This document shows positions 8,302 to 16,569 of a DNA stretch of 64,000 nucleotides, piece after piece. Source of the stretch: Arthrobacter oryzae (lineage in GTDB: Bacteria; Actinomycetota; Actinomycetes; Actinomycetales; Micrococcaceae). Location of the stretch: the NCBI RefSeq assembly GCF_003634095.1, contig NZ_RBIR01000008.1, positions 1 to 64,000 of the forward strand. The letters run 5' to 3'. The notes below the pieces were generated by a model. That model was not told the origin of the DNA. It worked only from the letters and a program-made list of their open reading frames with translations, and ran no database searches. Position numbers and translations under genes: made by a program. Position 1 is the stretch's first letter; each line of letters starts with the position of its first letter.

Positions 8302-8790
8302 ATGAGTGATCCAATCGTCATTTTGACAGAAGAGCCCCTCGGTGCGGATGACCGCGTCAACATTGAAACCCTGATTGCCGGCGGCGATGCGCCCCTGCTG
8401 GTCCTGGTCCCGGCCAATACCGAGCGGCACTTGGTGGTGGATTTCCTGGAAAACCTCTCCATGCTCGAAATCGCCAAGGCCTTCCGTGAACTGACGGCAC
8501 ACTCGGACCCCAACGAGGAGCGGGCCGAAGCCGCCGACACCCTGGCCGCTTCGCTGGCCGCGTTGGCGGGCCTGGGCGGCGGGGTCTCGGGCGAAATCGT
8601 CGAGGGCAAGGCAGTCGAGGGCCTGGTCGCCAAGGTTAAGGAACTCAGTGCCGGGCAGGCGGTGGTCATCACGCGCCCGCATGCTGTAGCGGACACCTTC
8701 CACACCGACTGGGCCACCAAGGCCCAGGACAAATTGGGCCTGCCCGTCCTGCATCTGTACGCCGGTTCGGGATTTATCGGGGACTCCTGA
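8302..8790 (+). CDS. Conserved hypothetical protein (unknown function)
   Basis: A soluble protein of 162 residues that I do not recognise. Hydrophobic strands (V-I-L-T, L-L-V-L-V-P-A, A-V-V-I-T-R-P-H, L-P-V-L-H-L-Y) alternate with helices, giving a Rossmann-like alpha/beta pattern that faintly resembles universal stress proteins, though no ATP-binding G-x-x-G-x(9)-G motif is present. A glycine-rich stretch (residues 91-99) lies in the middle. ATG 8302 is preceded by TAGGCT and six bases only, which suggests a leaderless mRNA. msrB follows 14 bases after the stop, so the two are probably co-transcribed. Confidence 0.65.
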   Translation: MSDPIVILTEEPLGADDRVNIETLIAGGDAPLLVLVPANTERHLVVDFLENLSMLEIAKAFRELTAHSDPNEERAEAADTLAASLAALAGLGGGVSGEIVEGKAVEGLVAKVKELSAGQAVVITRPHAVADTFHTDWATKAQDKLGLPVLHLYAGSGFIGDS

Positions 8791-8804
8791 GCGTTATTGA
8801 GGCT

Positions 8805-9347
8805 ATGAGCATCTTTAACAGGTCCAAATCCATGCCCTCGGCAGTGCCCGCCCCGGCACCCGCCGACTCCGGCACTGCGCAAGTCCAACAGGTGCCGGTC
8901 CAACAGGTGCCAGCCCAAGAGGCGTCCGGCGGACAGGCGCCCGTCGAAAAGACGGATGCCCAGTGGCGCGAGGAATTGTCCCCGGAGGAGTACCGCGTGC
9001 TGCGCCAGGCCGGCACCGAGCGGCCGTACACCGGCGAATACTGGGACACCCACACCCGCGGCGTCTACAAGTGCCGGGCCTGCGGCACCGAGCTCTTCAC
9101 CAGCAACGAAAAATTCGATTCGCACTGCGGCTGGCCGTCCTTCTGGGCGCCGCTCGCGGAGGGCACCGTCCGCTACATCCATGACCGCACCTTGGGCATG
9201 GAGCGTGTGGAAGTCCGTTGTGCCACGTGCGATTCCCACCTCGGCCATGTGTTCGACGGCGAGGGCTACGGCACCCCCACGGACCAGCGGTTCTGCATCA
9301 ACTCGGTCTCCCTGAAGCTCGTTCCCGCAGACGACGCCACGCAGTAG
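8805..9347 (+). CDS. msrB: Peptide-methionine (R)-S-oxide reductase MsrB
   Basis: A 180-residue MsrB, which reduces the R isomer of methionine sulfoxide in proteins. The structural zinc site is Cys90, Cys93, Cys139 and Cys142 (C-R-A-C and C-A-T-C). The catalytic cysteine is Cys164 in R-F-C-I-N-S, and G-W-P-S-F-W is intact. An unusual 50-residue N-terminal extension is rich in Pro, Ala and Gln; part of it comes from a 15-bp repeat (gtccaacaggtgccg at 8883-8897, repeated at 8898-8912, degenerate at 8913-8927). The catalytic domain is complete without it. Part of the transcript starting at 8302. Confidence 0.93.
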   Translation: MSIFNRSKSMPSAVPAPAPADSGTAQVQQVPVQQVPAQEASGGQAPVEKTDAQWREELSPEEYRVLRQAGTERPYTGEYWDTHTRGVYKCRACGTELFTSNEKFDSHCGWPSFWAPLAEGTVRYIHDRTLGMERVEVRCATCDSHLGHVFDGEGYGTPTDQRFCINSVSLKLVPADDATQ

Positions 9348-9465
9348 TCCGCCTGCGGGCGGAGGGCCTGTGGGGACCGGAAGGCTCCCGCAGGCCTCCC
9401 ACTCCTTCCGCTGGACCAGCCTTTCCGAATCACTTGCCACAGTCTTTCTTATGCTCGAGGCAATT

Positions 9466-9494
9466 TTGCATTAGAGCTTCTGATTGCTTGCTAC
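9466..9494 (+). promoter_or_regulatory. Possible promoter of the DUF6421 operon
   Basis: TTGCAT (9466-9471), a 17-base spacer and TGCTAC (9489-9494), about 57 bases before the ATG at 9551. The -10 element matches only partly, so this is tentative. The rest of the gap 9348-9550 shows nothing else. Confidence 0.3.
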
Positions 9495-9550
9495 GCTCGA
9501 TTTAGATCCAGCGACACGCTCCACAGCAACCAGAAAGGCGACCGTCGACG

Positions 9551-10963
9551 ATGACCACGACCGCTATCACCGCCCCAGCCCCGATCACCGCCAGCAACCA
9601 GGAATGGCTGCGGCTCAAGGCTGCCGCCACGGCGCTGCAGGCCCTCCAGATCAAAGACGGATCCGTGCCGGATGTCGACGCCCACGACGCCGCCGCCGGC
9701 TACGTCGAAGAGATCACCGCCGCGGTGACGGCCCTGTCCCCGTCCTTCCCGCACGACGCCCGCTACCTCGAACTGCTGGTCACCGACTTCGGCCGCTGGG
9801 CCGACGCCGGCTTCGGCGTCCCGGACTTCCTCGACTCCCTGCAGGCTTTCCAGCCGCAGCAGCACCGGGTCAACGGATTGCAGCACCTCGTCGTCTTCCC
9901 GATGTACACCCAGAACGGCAGCAGCAACCGCCTCGTGGAGGCCGTGCTGATCGAGGTCATCTGGCCCGAGTTCATCGGCGGCCTGGAACAGGGCGAATAC
10001 TCCAACAAGTTGTTCGTCCCGATCCGCTTCCTCGACTTCACCCCGGGCTATGACACCAACTCCGCCGTCCTCTTCCCCGAGACCGTCGCCGTCCGCGAGA
10101 CCCCGACGTTCACGTGGGGCGCGATCTTCGCCGACCGCGAGGCCGCCCGCTTCCGCCGCGTCCTGCGCGCCGCTGCCGAGATCACCTCACTGCAGCTGCC
10201 CGACGACGCCGCCGCGCTGCTGGAGGACCAGGAGCTGACGCAGGAAACGTTCGTCATGTGGGACCTCATCCATGACCGCACCCACATGCGCGGGGACCTG
10301 CCGTTCGATCCCTTCATGATCAAGCAGCGCATGCCGTTCTTCCTGTACTCACTCGAGGAACTGCGTTGCGACCTCACCGCTTTCCGCGAATCGGTGAAGA
10401 TCGAGAAGGACGAGGACGCCGACCCGGAAGCACGCCGGCATGCCAAGCTGGTCCAGTACGCGGTGATCTTTGACCGCATCTTCCGCTTCGCCATCACCGG
10501 CAACCGCGTCCGCAACTACGACGGCCTCGGCGGCCAACTGCTCTTCGCGTGGATGCACCAGCACCACGTCCTGCACTGGACCGACAGCAAGCTCAGCATC
10601 GACTGGGACGAGGCGTCCGACGTCGTGGTTGAACTCGGCGCCCGGATCGAGGAACTGTACTGGCGTTCCATCGACCGGCCCAAGATGGCCCACTGGCTGG
10701 CGGCCTACGAACTCATCTCCGGTACCGTCACGCCCAACCCGGCCTCCGTCTGGGCCAAGGGTCCGGACGCCCTCCCCCTGGACGGGCCGCCCCGCGGCCT
10801 GACGGACCAGGTTCTCGACGACGAATTCCCGCTCTCCATGTTCTTCGAGGCCCTCGAAAAGAAGATGCGCACGGTCATTGAATCCACCGCCGGCATCACG
10901 GGGTCTTCCGATACCGGGGCCTCGGACACCGCCAGCGGCACCCAGGCACTGAACGCCGGATGA
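9551..10963 (+). CDS. DUF6421 family protein, possible metal-dependent enzyme
   Basis: A 470-residue cytosolic protein of a family without assigned function. There is no signal peptide or membrane segment. Two conserved-looking polar clusters stand out: W-D-L-I-H241-D-R-T-H245-M-R-G-D, followed 24 residues later by E-E-L-R-C-D-L (269-275), and M-H336-Q-H-H-V-L-H342-W. The order H-x3-H then E-E-x-R recalls zinc peptidases of the dipeptidyl-peptidase III type, where the second motif is E-E-C-R-A, but the first motif differs, so a metal site is only an inference. The Thr/Ser-rich C-terminus is probably disordered. The stop codon overlaps the ATG of the following SDR gene, so translation is coupled. 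ltaE lies next. Confidence 0.75.
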   Translation: MTTTAITAPAPITASNQEWLRLKAAATALQALQIKDGSVPDVDAHDAAAGYVEEITAAVTALSPSFPHDARYLELLVTDFGRWADAGFGVPDFLDSLQAFQPQQHRVNGLQHLVVFPMYTQNGSSNRLVEAVLIEVIWPEFIGGLEQGEYSNKLFVPIRFLDFTPGYDTNSAVLFPETVAVRETPTFTWGAIFADREAARFRRVLRAAAEITSLQLPDDAAALLEDQELTQETFVMWDLIHDRTHMRGDLPFDPFMIKQRMPFFLYSLEELRCDLTAFRESVKIEKDEDADPEARRHAKLVQYAVIFDRIFRFAITGNRVRNYDGLGGQLLFAWMHQHHVLHWTDSKLSIDWDEASDVVVELGARIEELYWRSIDRPKMAHWLAAYELISGTVTPNPASVWAKGPDALPLDGPPRGLTDQVLDDEFPLSMFFEALEKKMRTVIESTAGITGSSDTGASDTASGTQALNAG

Positions 10964-11766
10964 GCGCCGGACGCACCTTGAACGTGCTGGTTGCGGGGGG
11001 AAGCGGGCCGTCGGGGATCGCCACGGCCCGCGCCCTGCGCGACGCCGGCCACAGGGTCTTCACGGTTGGCTCGGACGCCGCCCGCATCGCCGCTGCCGCC
11101 GCCGAGGCCGGCAGCGGCGTCACGCCGCTCGTGTGCGACCTCGCCAGCCTGGCCGACGTGCAGGCCTTGCGGGACACCGTCACCGGCACGGCGGGAACCG
11201 TCGACGGCGTCGTCCACCTTGTGGGTGGCTGGCGCGGCGCGAAGGGCATCACGGACCAGAGCGACGACGACTGGGACTTCCTGGAACGCAACGCGGTCAC
11301 CACGCTGCGCAATGTCACCCGCGTCTTCTTCGATGACCTCGCCGCCTCGGATACCGGACGCTTCGCCATGGTGTCCTCCACGGCAGTGAGCGCCCCGACG
11401 GCGGGTGGCGCCAGCTACGCCGCGGCCAAGGCCGCTGCCGAAGCCTGGACGCTGGCAGTGGCCGACGGTTTCCGCCGGGTCCACGCGGCCGACACCCCCG
11501 GCAGCACCGACGCGCGCCCGGCAGCCGAGAACCCGACACAGGGGAATACTGCACCGGTGAATGTCACAGCAGGGAATGCCGAACTGGGCAGCGCCGCCGT
11601 CATTTTCGTGGTGAAGGCCCTCGTGGACCCGGCCATGCGGGCCAAGTCCCCTGAACGGAAGTTCCCGGGCTTCACGGACGTGGCCGACCTGGCGGCGGCA
11701 GCCGCCGCACTCTTCAGCACTCCCGCCGGTGACCTGAACGGCCAGCGGCTGCTCCTCAGCCGCTGA
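10960..11766 (+). CDS. Short-chain dehydrogenase/reductase (SDR)
   Basis: A 268-residue SDR. The nucleotide loop is G-G-S-G-P-S-G-I (residues 13-20), an atypical form of G-x3-G-x-G. The catalytic residues are Ser139/140, Tyr153 and Lys157 (S-Y-A-A-A-K). The N-x-x-G turn of classical SDRs is replaced by L-V-G-G-W. A proline-rich insertion (about 178-200) replaces part of the substrate lid. Its ATG overlaps the DUF6421 stop (ATGA), so the two are made together and probably act in one pathway. Substrate and cofactor choice are unknown. Confidence 0.83.
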   Translation: MSAGRTLNVLVAGGSGPSGIATARALRDAGHRVFTVGSDAARIAAAAAEAGSGVTPLVCDLASLADVQALRDTVTGTAGTVDGVVHLVGGWRGAKGITDQSDDDWDFLERNAVTTLRNVTRVFFDDLAASDTGRFAMVSSTAVSAPTAGGASYAAAKAAAEAWTLAVADGFRRVHAADTPGSTDARPAAENPTQGNTAPVNVTAGNAELGSAAVIFVVKALVDPAMRAKSPERKFPGFTDVADLAAAAAALFSTPAGDLNGQRLLLSR

Positions 11767-11847
11767 GGCGCCCAAAACCCGGCGCCCGGCGCCCCGCACC
11801 AGCGCCCCGGACTTAGCCCAAGCGGCCTAACCTCTTAGACTGAAAGC

Positions 11848-12948
11848 GTGAGCAAACCGATGACCAGCACAGTTGAAACTGCCCCTGCCAGCACTGCGGT
11901 GCGGCTCCATGACCCCTCCGTCCGCGGCTTCGCCTCGGACAACTACTCCGGTGTGCATCCGGAGGTCCTCGCGGCCCTGGCCGCCGCCAACGAAGGCCAC
12001 CAGGTCTCCTACGGAGAAGACGAGTACACCGCCCGCCTGAAGCAGCTCATGGAGGAGCACTTCGGCGAAGGGATCGAGTGCTTCCCGGTGTTCAACGGCA
12101 CCGGCGCCAACGTCCTGTCCCTGCAGTCGTTGCTGCCGCGCTGGGGTGCCGTGATCTGCGCCTCCACCGCCCACATCAACATGGATGAAAACGGCGCGCC
12201 GGAGCGCATCGGCGGCATCAAGCTGCTGCAGGTCCCCACGACCGACGGCAAGCTCACTCCCGCGCTGATCGACCAGGAAGCCTGGGGCTGGGGCGACGAG
12301 CACCGCGCCCAGCCGCTGGCGGTCTCCATCACCCAGACCACCGAGCTTGGCACGTGCTACACCCCCGACGAGGTCCGGGCCATCGCCGAGCATGTCCACT
12401 CCAAGGGGATGAAGCTTCACATGGACGGCGCACGGCTGGCCAACGCCGCCGCGCACCTGGGAGTTCCGCTGCGGGCCTTCACCCGCGACGCCGGCGTGGA
12501 CATCCTCTCCTTCGGCGGCACGAAGAACGGCCTGCTGTTCGGCGAAGTTGTGATCGCCCTGAACCCGGAAGCCGCCCACGGCCTGATCTACCTGCGCAAG
12601 ATGAACATGCAGCTGGCGTCCAAGATGCGGTTCATGTCCGCCCAGTTCATTGCCCTCCTCGAGGGTGACCTGTGGCTGCGCTCGGCCTCCCACGCGAACG
12701 CCATGGCCGCCCGGCTCCGCGCCGGCGTCGAGTCGATCCCCGGCGTTGAACTGAGCCAGAAGACCGAGTCCAACGGCGTGTTCGCCGTACTGCCTGCCGG
12801 TGTAGCGGACCGGCTGCGCGAGTCCTTCCGCTTTTACGACTGGAACGAGGCGGCCCGCGAGGTCCGCTGGATGTGCTCCTTCGACACCACCGAGGAAGAC
12901 GTTGATTCATTCATCGCGGCCATCAGGCGCGAGCTCGCAGCAGCCTAA
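11848..12948 (+). CDS. ltaE: Low-specificity L-threonine aldolase
   Basis: A 366-residue fold-type I PLP enzyme of the beta-eliminating lyase/threonine aldolase family, which cleaves threonine or allo-threonine to glycine and acetaldehyde. The PLP lysine is K226 in S-F-G-G-T-K-N-G, and Asp193 (H-M-D-G-A-R) is placed to bind the pyridine nitrogen. The N-terminal D-N-Y-S-G-V-H-P and S-Y-G-E-D-x-Y-T motifs are typical. GTG 11848 lies six bases after TAGACT, so the mRNA is probably leaderless and transcribed apart from the SDR gene 81 bases upstream. Side reactions on other beta-hydroxy amino acids are expected for the family. Confidence 0.92.
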   Translation: MSKPMTSTVETAPASTAVRLHDPSVRGFASDNYSGVHPEVLAALAAANEGHQVSYGEDEYTARLKQLMEEHFGEGIECFPVFNGTGANVLSLQSLLPRWGAVICASTAHINMDENGAPERIGGIKLLQVPTTDGKLTPALIDQEAWGWGDEHRAQPLAVSITQTTELGTCYTPDEVRAIAEHVHSKGMKLHMDGARLANAAAHLGVPLRAFTRDAGVDILSFGGTKNGLLFGEVVIALNPEAAHGLIYLRKMNMQLASKMRFMSAQFIALLEGDLWLRSASHANAMAARLRAGVESIPGVELSQKTESNGVFAVLPAGVADRLRESFRFYDWNEAAREVRWMCSFDTTEEDVDSFIAAIRRELAAA

Positions 12949-13020
12949 GGCCCGTCCTGCTTCACCTGCCCGGCGGCGAGCCTGCCGGGCAGGGGGCCGG
13001 CCGTTGCATAATCTTCCAAG

Positions 13021-13668
13021 GTGAGCTCCCTCGATCAGGTTCCGGCAGATTTCCTCTTCGCCTTGGGGACCCTTCGACAGGCACGGTGCCGCAGCGAACT
13101 GCACCTGGACGAGATACCGGCGCCGTCACGGCTCGCGCCGTACGCGGTTGCCTTGGGGGCCGAGGTGATCGGCCCCGGCAGTGCCCCCGGCGGCGCCGCG
13201 GTCCACGGCCCGGCGGCAGCGGCCCTGGCCCGCGCATCCGCGAGTGACGACGTCGAACTGGCCACCGGCCGCTTCATCCTGCTCCACGATCCCGACGGCT
13301 CAGCCGTGTGGGACGGGGAATTCCGGATCGTCACCTACATCCGCGCCCAACTGGAACCGGAGATGGGCAACGACGAACTCCTGGGTTCGGTCGCGTGGAC
13401 GTGGCTGGTCGAGGCACTGGACAATCACCAGGCACCGTACCGCTCCGCCGGCGGCACGGCCACAAGGGTGCTCTCGGAGAGCTTCGGGACCCTCTCGGAC
13501 AGGCCTGATTCCATCGACATAGAGCTCAGGGCTTCCTGGACCCCCGCCTCCCCGGACATCACCTCGCACCTGGAGGCGTGGTCGGACATGGTCTGCACCT
13601 TCGCCGGGCTGCCGCCGCTGCCTAAGGGTGTCACGCCCCTGCCCCGGCGCCCCCGGGGACACGCATGA
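13021..13668 (+). CDS. DUF3000 domain protein
   Basis: A 215-residue actinobacterial protein of the DUF3000 family, function unknown. It is soluble, with a central conserved block (W-D-G-E-F-R-I-V-T-Y-I-R-A-Q-L-E-P-E-M-G then W-T-W-L-V-E-A-L) and a C-terminal F-A-G-L-P-P-L-P motif. Members are commonly found just before an RNase D/HRDC gene, as here (61 bases), which suggests a link to RNA metabolism that remains inference. GTG 13021 lies 8 bases after CATAAT and lacks a ribosome site, so a leaderless mRNA is likely. Confidence 0.85.
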   Translation: MSSLDQVPADFLFALGTLRQARCRSELHLDEIPAPSRLAPYAVALGAEVIGPGSAPGGAAVHGPAAAALARASASDDVELATGRFILLHDPDGSAVWDGEFRIVTYIRAQLEPEMGNDELLGSVAWTWLVEALDNHQAPYRSAGGTATRVLSESFGTLSDRPDSIDIELRASWTPASPDITSHLEAWSDMVCTFAGLPPLPKGVTPLPRRPRGHA

Positions 13669-13729
13669 GGCGCTTATTCGTGCGCGGTCACGGCCTTATA
13701 CGCCATGTTGTCGGTAAACTGTAGAGATC

Positions 13730-15088
13730 ATGACCCCTCAAAATCCGGAAATCAGCACGGCCGGCGCCGTTCCCAATTCGACAGAAGCCGCTGACACCAC
13801 AGCCCACATCACGGTGGAAGGCTTCGACAGCCTGGTCCCCGAAGTGATCGACCTTGACGCCCCCCGCGACGGCGTGCCGCTGGTCATCGAGACCCAGTCC
13901 GGCCTGGAACGCTGCGCCGCTGCCCTCGCTGCCGGTCACGGCCCCGCGGGCGTGGACGCCGAGCGGGCCTCCGGCTTCCGCTACGGCCAGCGAGCCTTCC
14001 TGGTCCAGATCCGGCGCGAAGGCTCCGGTACCTGGCTGATCGATCCCGAACCGTTTGGGGATCTCAGCATCATCAACGACGCACTGCGCGGTGTCGAATG
14101 GATCCTGCACGCCGCCAGCCAGGACCTGCCGTGCCTGTCCGAGCTCGGCATGTGGCCGGACAAACTCTTTGACACCGAGCTCGCCGCACGCCTCGCCGGA
14201 CTGCCCCGGGTAGGCCTTGCCGCCGTCATTGAACAACTCCTGGGCTTCGGCCTGGCGAAGGAGCACTCCGCCGCCGACTGGTCCACCCGGCCGTTGCCGG
14301 AACCCTGGCTGCGGTACGCCGCCCTCGACGTCGAGGTCCTCACCGAACTGCGCGAGGAACTGATCGAGCTCCTCGTCGCGGACGGAAAGCTGGAGTACGC
14401 CGAGCAGGAGTTCGCCGCCATTCTTGAGGCCGGACAGGCGCCGCCGCGCGTGGACCCATGGCGCAAAACCTCCGGGCTGCATCAGATCCGGGACCGCCGT
14501 CAACTGGCCGCAGTCCGGGAGCTCTGGCAGGAACGCGATTCCCTCGCCCAGAAGCGCGACGTCGCCCCGGGCCGGCTGATTCCCGACTCGGCCCTCGTCG
14601 CCGCAGCCAAGGCCATGCCCTCCACGGTTCCCCAACTGCTCGGCACCAAGGGCTTCCACGGCCGCGCCGCCCAGCGTGAGGCACCCCGCTGGCTGCGCTG
14701 CATCAGCACGGCCAGGGCCCTGGAGGACCTGCCGCCGCTGCACCTGCCCACCAACGCTCCCCCGCCGCCGCGCGTTTGGGCGGACCGGGACCCGGAGGCG
14801 GCCGCCAGACTGGCCACCGCCCGCCCGAAGCTCCAGGCCAGGGCCGAGGAGCTGAACCTGCCCGTGGAAAACCTGCTGACCCCGGACTACCTCCGGCGGG
14901 TTGCGTGGCGTCCGCCCGTCGAGCTCAGCGAGGAAGGGGTGGCAGAGGAACTGGCGAACCTCGGGGCACGCCAGTGGCAGATCGAAATCACCGCTCCGCT
15001 GATTGCCGACGCCTTCCTGCACCCCGAACCACTGCCCGCGAAGGAGCCCAGGGTTCCTGCGGAGGCACCTTCCGCTTCGGCCGGCTAG
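13730..15088 (+). CDS. rnd: RNase D-like 3'-5' exonuclease with HRDC domain
   Basis: A 452-residue protein. Residues 50-215 form a DEDD-type 3'-5' exonuclease: D76-A-E78 (ExoI), D132 in S-Q-D-L-P-C-L (ExoII) and Y196-A-A-L-D200 (ExoIII, DEDDy type). An HRDC domain (about 240-320) for nucleic-acid binding follows, then a C-terminal region typical of the actinobacterial version. RNase D trims the 3' ends of tRNA and other small RNAs. ATG 13730 lies nine bases after TAAACT. Expected to act in the cytoplasm. Confidence 0.9.
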   Translation: MTPQNPEISTAGAVPNSTEAADTTAHITVEGFDSLVPEVIDLDAPRDGVPLVIETQSGLERCAAALAAGHGPAGVDAERASGFRYGQRAFLVQIRREGSGTWLIDPEPFGDLSIINDALRGVEWILHAASQDLPCLSELGMWPDKLFDTELAARLAGLPRVGLAAVIEQLLGFGLAKEHSAADWSTRPLPEPWLRYAALDVEVLTELREELIELLVADGKLEYAEQEFAAILEAGQAPPRVDPWRKTSGLHQIRDRRQLAAVRELWQERDSLAQKRDVAPGRLIPDSALVAAAKAMPSTVPQLLGTKGFHGRAAQREAPRWLRCISTARALEDLPPLHLPTNAPPPPRVWADRDPEAAARLATARPKLQARAEELNLPVENLLTPDYLRRVAWRPPVELSEEGVAEELANLGARQWQIEITAPLIADAFLHPEPLPAKEPRVPAEAPSASAG

Positions 15089-15124
15089 CCGGTTCTCTCG
15101 GGACCGCTCTCCCCCTTGCCAGTC

Positions 15125-15144
15125 ATGTTACTGACGAGTAACAT
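15125..15144. promoter_or_regulatory. Perfect inverted repeat in front of fadA, candidate operator
   Basis: ATGTTACT, four bases (GACG), then its exact reverse complement AGTAACAT. It lies 105 bases before fadA, in the only intergenic region of the operon. The size and symmetry fit a TetR-family fatty-acid regulator, but no regulator gene is nearby, so the binding protein is unknown. Confidence 0.55.
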
Positions 15145-15249
15145 TATGCGTGATGTCGCCCGGATTCCTCGCGCCTGTGGCAGGCCCTGCCCAGGGCCCT
15201 CTTGCCGCCGGCGCGGTCCCGGCACCCATGTCTCAATGAGGAGTGTCAC

Positions 15250-16569
15250 GTGAGCCCAGCCAGCACGAGCGGAACAACCAGCAACGGACAACGAAGTACC
15301 GCGAGTTCCCGCGCCGTTCGCGACGTCGTCTTTGTCGACGGCGTCCGCACCCCCTTCGGCCGCGCCGGCGAAAAGGGCATCTACGCCGGCACCCGCGCCG
15401 ACGACCTCGTGGTCAAGTGCATCCGCGAGCTGATGCGCCGCAACCCCTCCCTGCCGGCCGACCGGATCGACGAGGTCGCAATCGCTGCCACCACCCAGAC
15501 CGGCGACCAGGGCCTGACCATCGGCCGCACCGCCGCCCTGCTGGCCGGACTCCCCCGGACCGTCCCCGGCTTCGCCATTGACCGCATGTGCGCCGGCGCC
15601 ATGACCGCCGTGACCACGACGGCGAGCGGCATCGGCTTCGGCGCCTACGACGTCGTCATCGCCGGCGGCGTGGAGCACATGGGCAACCATCCGATGGGCG
15701 CCGGCTCCGACCCCAACCCCCGTTTCATGTCCGAGCGGCTCGTGGACCCCGCGGCCCTGAACATGGGCAACACGGCCGAAAACCTGCACGACCGCTTCCC
15801 GGCCATCACCAAGGACCGCACCGACGCGTACGCCGTCGCCTCGCAGGACAAGCTGGCCGCGGCCTACGCCAAGGACCAGATCCAGCCGGACCTCGTGCCC
15901 GTCGCGACCATGAAGCCCGGCCAGGGCTGGACTGTCAACACGGTGGACGAGCCCCCGCGCCCGGGCACCACAGTTGGCGACCTGGCCGGGCTGCGGACCC
16001 CGTTCCGCGCCCACGGTCGGGTCACCGCCGGCAATGCCGCCGGACTCAACGACGGAGCCACCGCGGCCCTGCTCGCCTCGGCCGACGCCGCCGAAGAGCT
16101 TGGCCTGCCGGTCAAAATGCGTCTGGTGGCCTACGCCTTCGCCGGCGTCGAACCTGAAGTCATGGGCATCGGCCCGGTCCCGGCCACCGAAAAGGCACTG
16201 AAGAGCGCCGGGCTCGGCATCGAAGACATCGGGCTCTTCGAGATCAACGAAGCTTTCGCCGTCCAGGTCCTCAGCTTCCTGGACCACTTCGGCATCTCCG
16301 ACGATGACCCCCGAGTCAACCGTTACGGCGGCGCGATCGCGGTCGGGCACCCCCTGGCGTCCTCCGGGGTCCGGCTGATGAACCAGCTGGCCCGGCAGTT
16401 CGAAGAGGACCCCACAGTCCGTTACGGCATGACCACCATGTGCATCGGCCTGGGTATGGGCGCCACCGTAATCTGGGAGAACCCCCACCACCAGGACTAC
16501 GGCACGGCGTCCGCCACTACCGATGCCAGCACCGAATCCGTCGCTACCGAGACTGGAGCCACAGCATGA
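15250..16569 (+). CDS. fadA: Acetyl-CoA acyltransferase (3-ketoacyl-CoA thiolase)
   Basis: A 439-residue thiolase, the last step of fatty-acid beta-oxidation: 3-ketoacyl-CoA plus CoA gives acetyl-CoA and a shortened acyl-CoA. The nucleophile is Cys114 in D-R-M-C-A-G-A-M. N-E-A-F-A-V, G-H-P-L-A-S-S-G-V-R and M-C-I-G-L-G-M-G carry the remaining active-site residues. GTG 15250 is chosen because AGGAG (15239-15243) lies at the right distance; the open frame goes back to 15202 without support. The stop overlaps the ATG of fadB. Confidence 0.93.
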   Translation: MSPASTSGTTSNGQRSTASSRAVRDVVFVDGVRTPFGRAGEKGIYAGTRADDLVVKCIRELMRRNPSLPADRIDEVAIAATTQTGDQGLTIGRTAALLAGLPRTVPGFAIDRMCAGAMTAVTTTASGIGFGAYDVVIAGGVEHMGNHPMGAGSDPNPRFMSERLVDPAALNMGNTAENLHDRFPAITKDRTDAYAVASQDKLAAAYAKDQIQPDLVPVATMKPGQGWTVNTVDEPPRPGTTVGDLAGLRTPFRAHGRVTAGNAAGLNDGATAALLASADAAEELGLPVKMRLVAYAFAGVEPEVMGIGPVPATEKALKSAGLGIEDIGLFEINEAFAVQVLSFLDHFGISDDDPRVNRYGGAIAVGHPLASSGVRLMNQLARQFEEDPTVRYGMTTMCIGLGMGATVIWENPHHQDYGTASATTDASTESVATETGATA

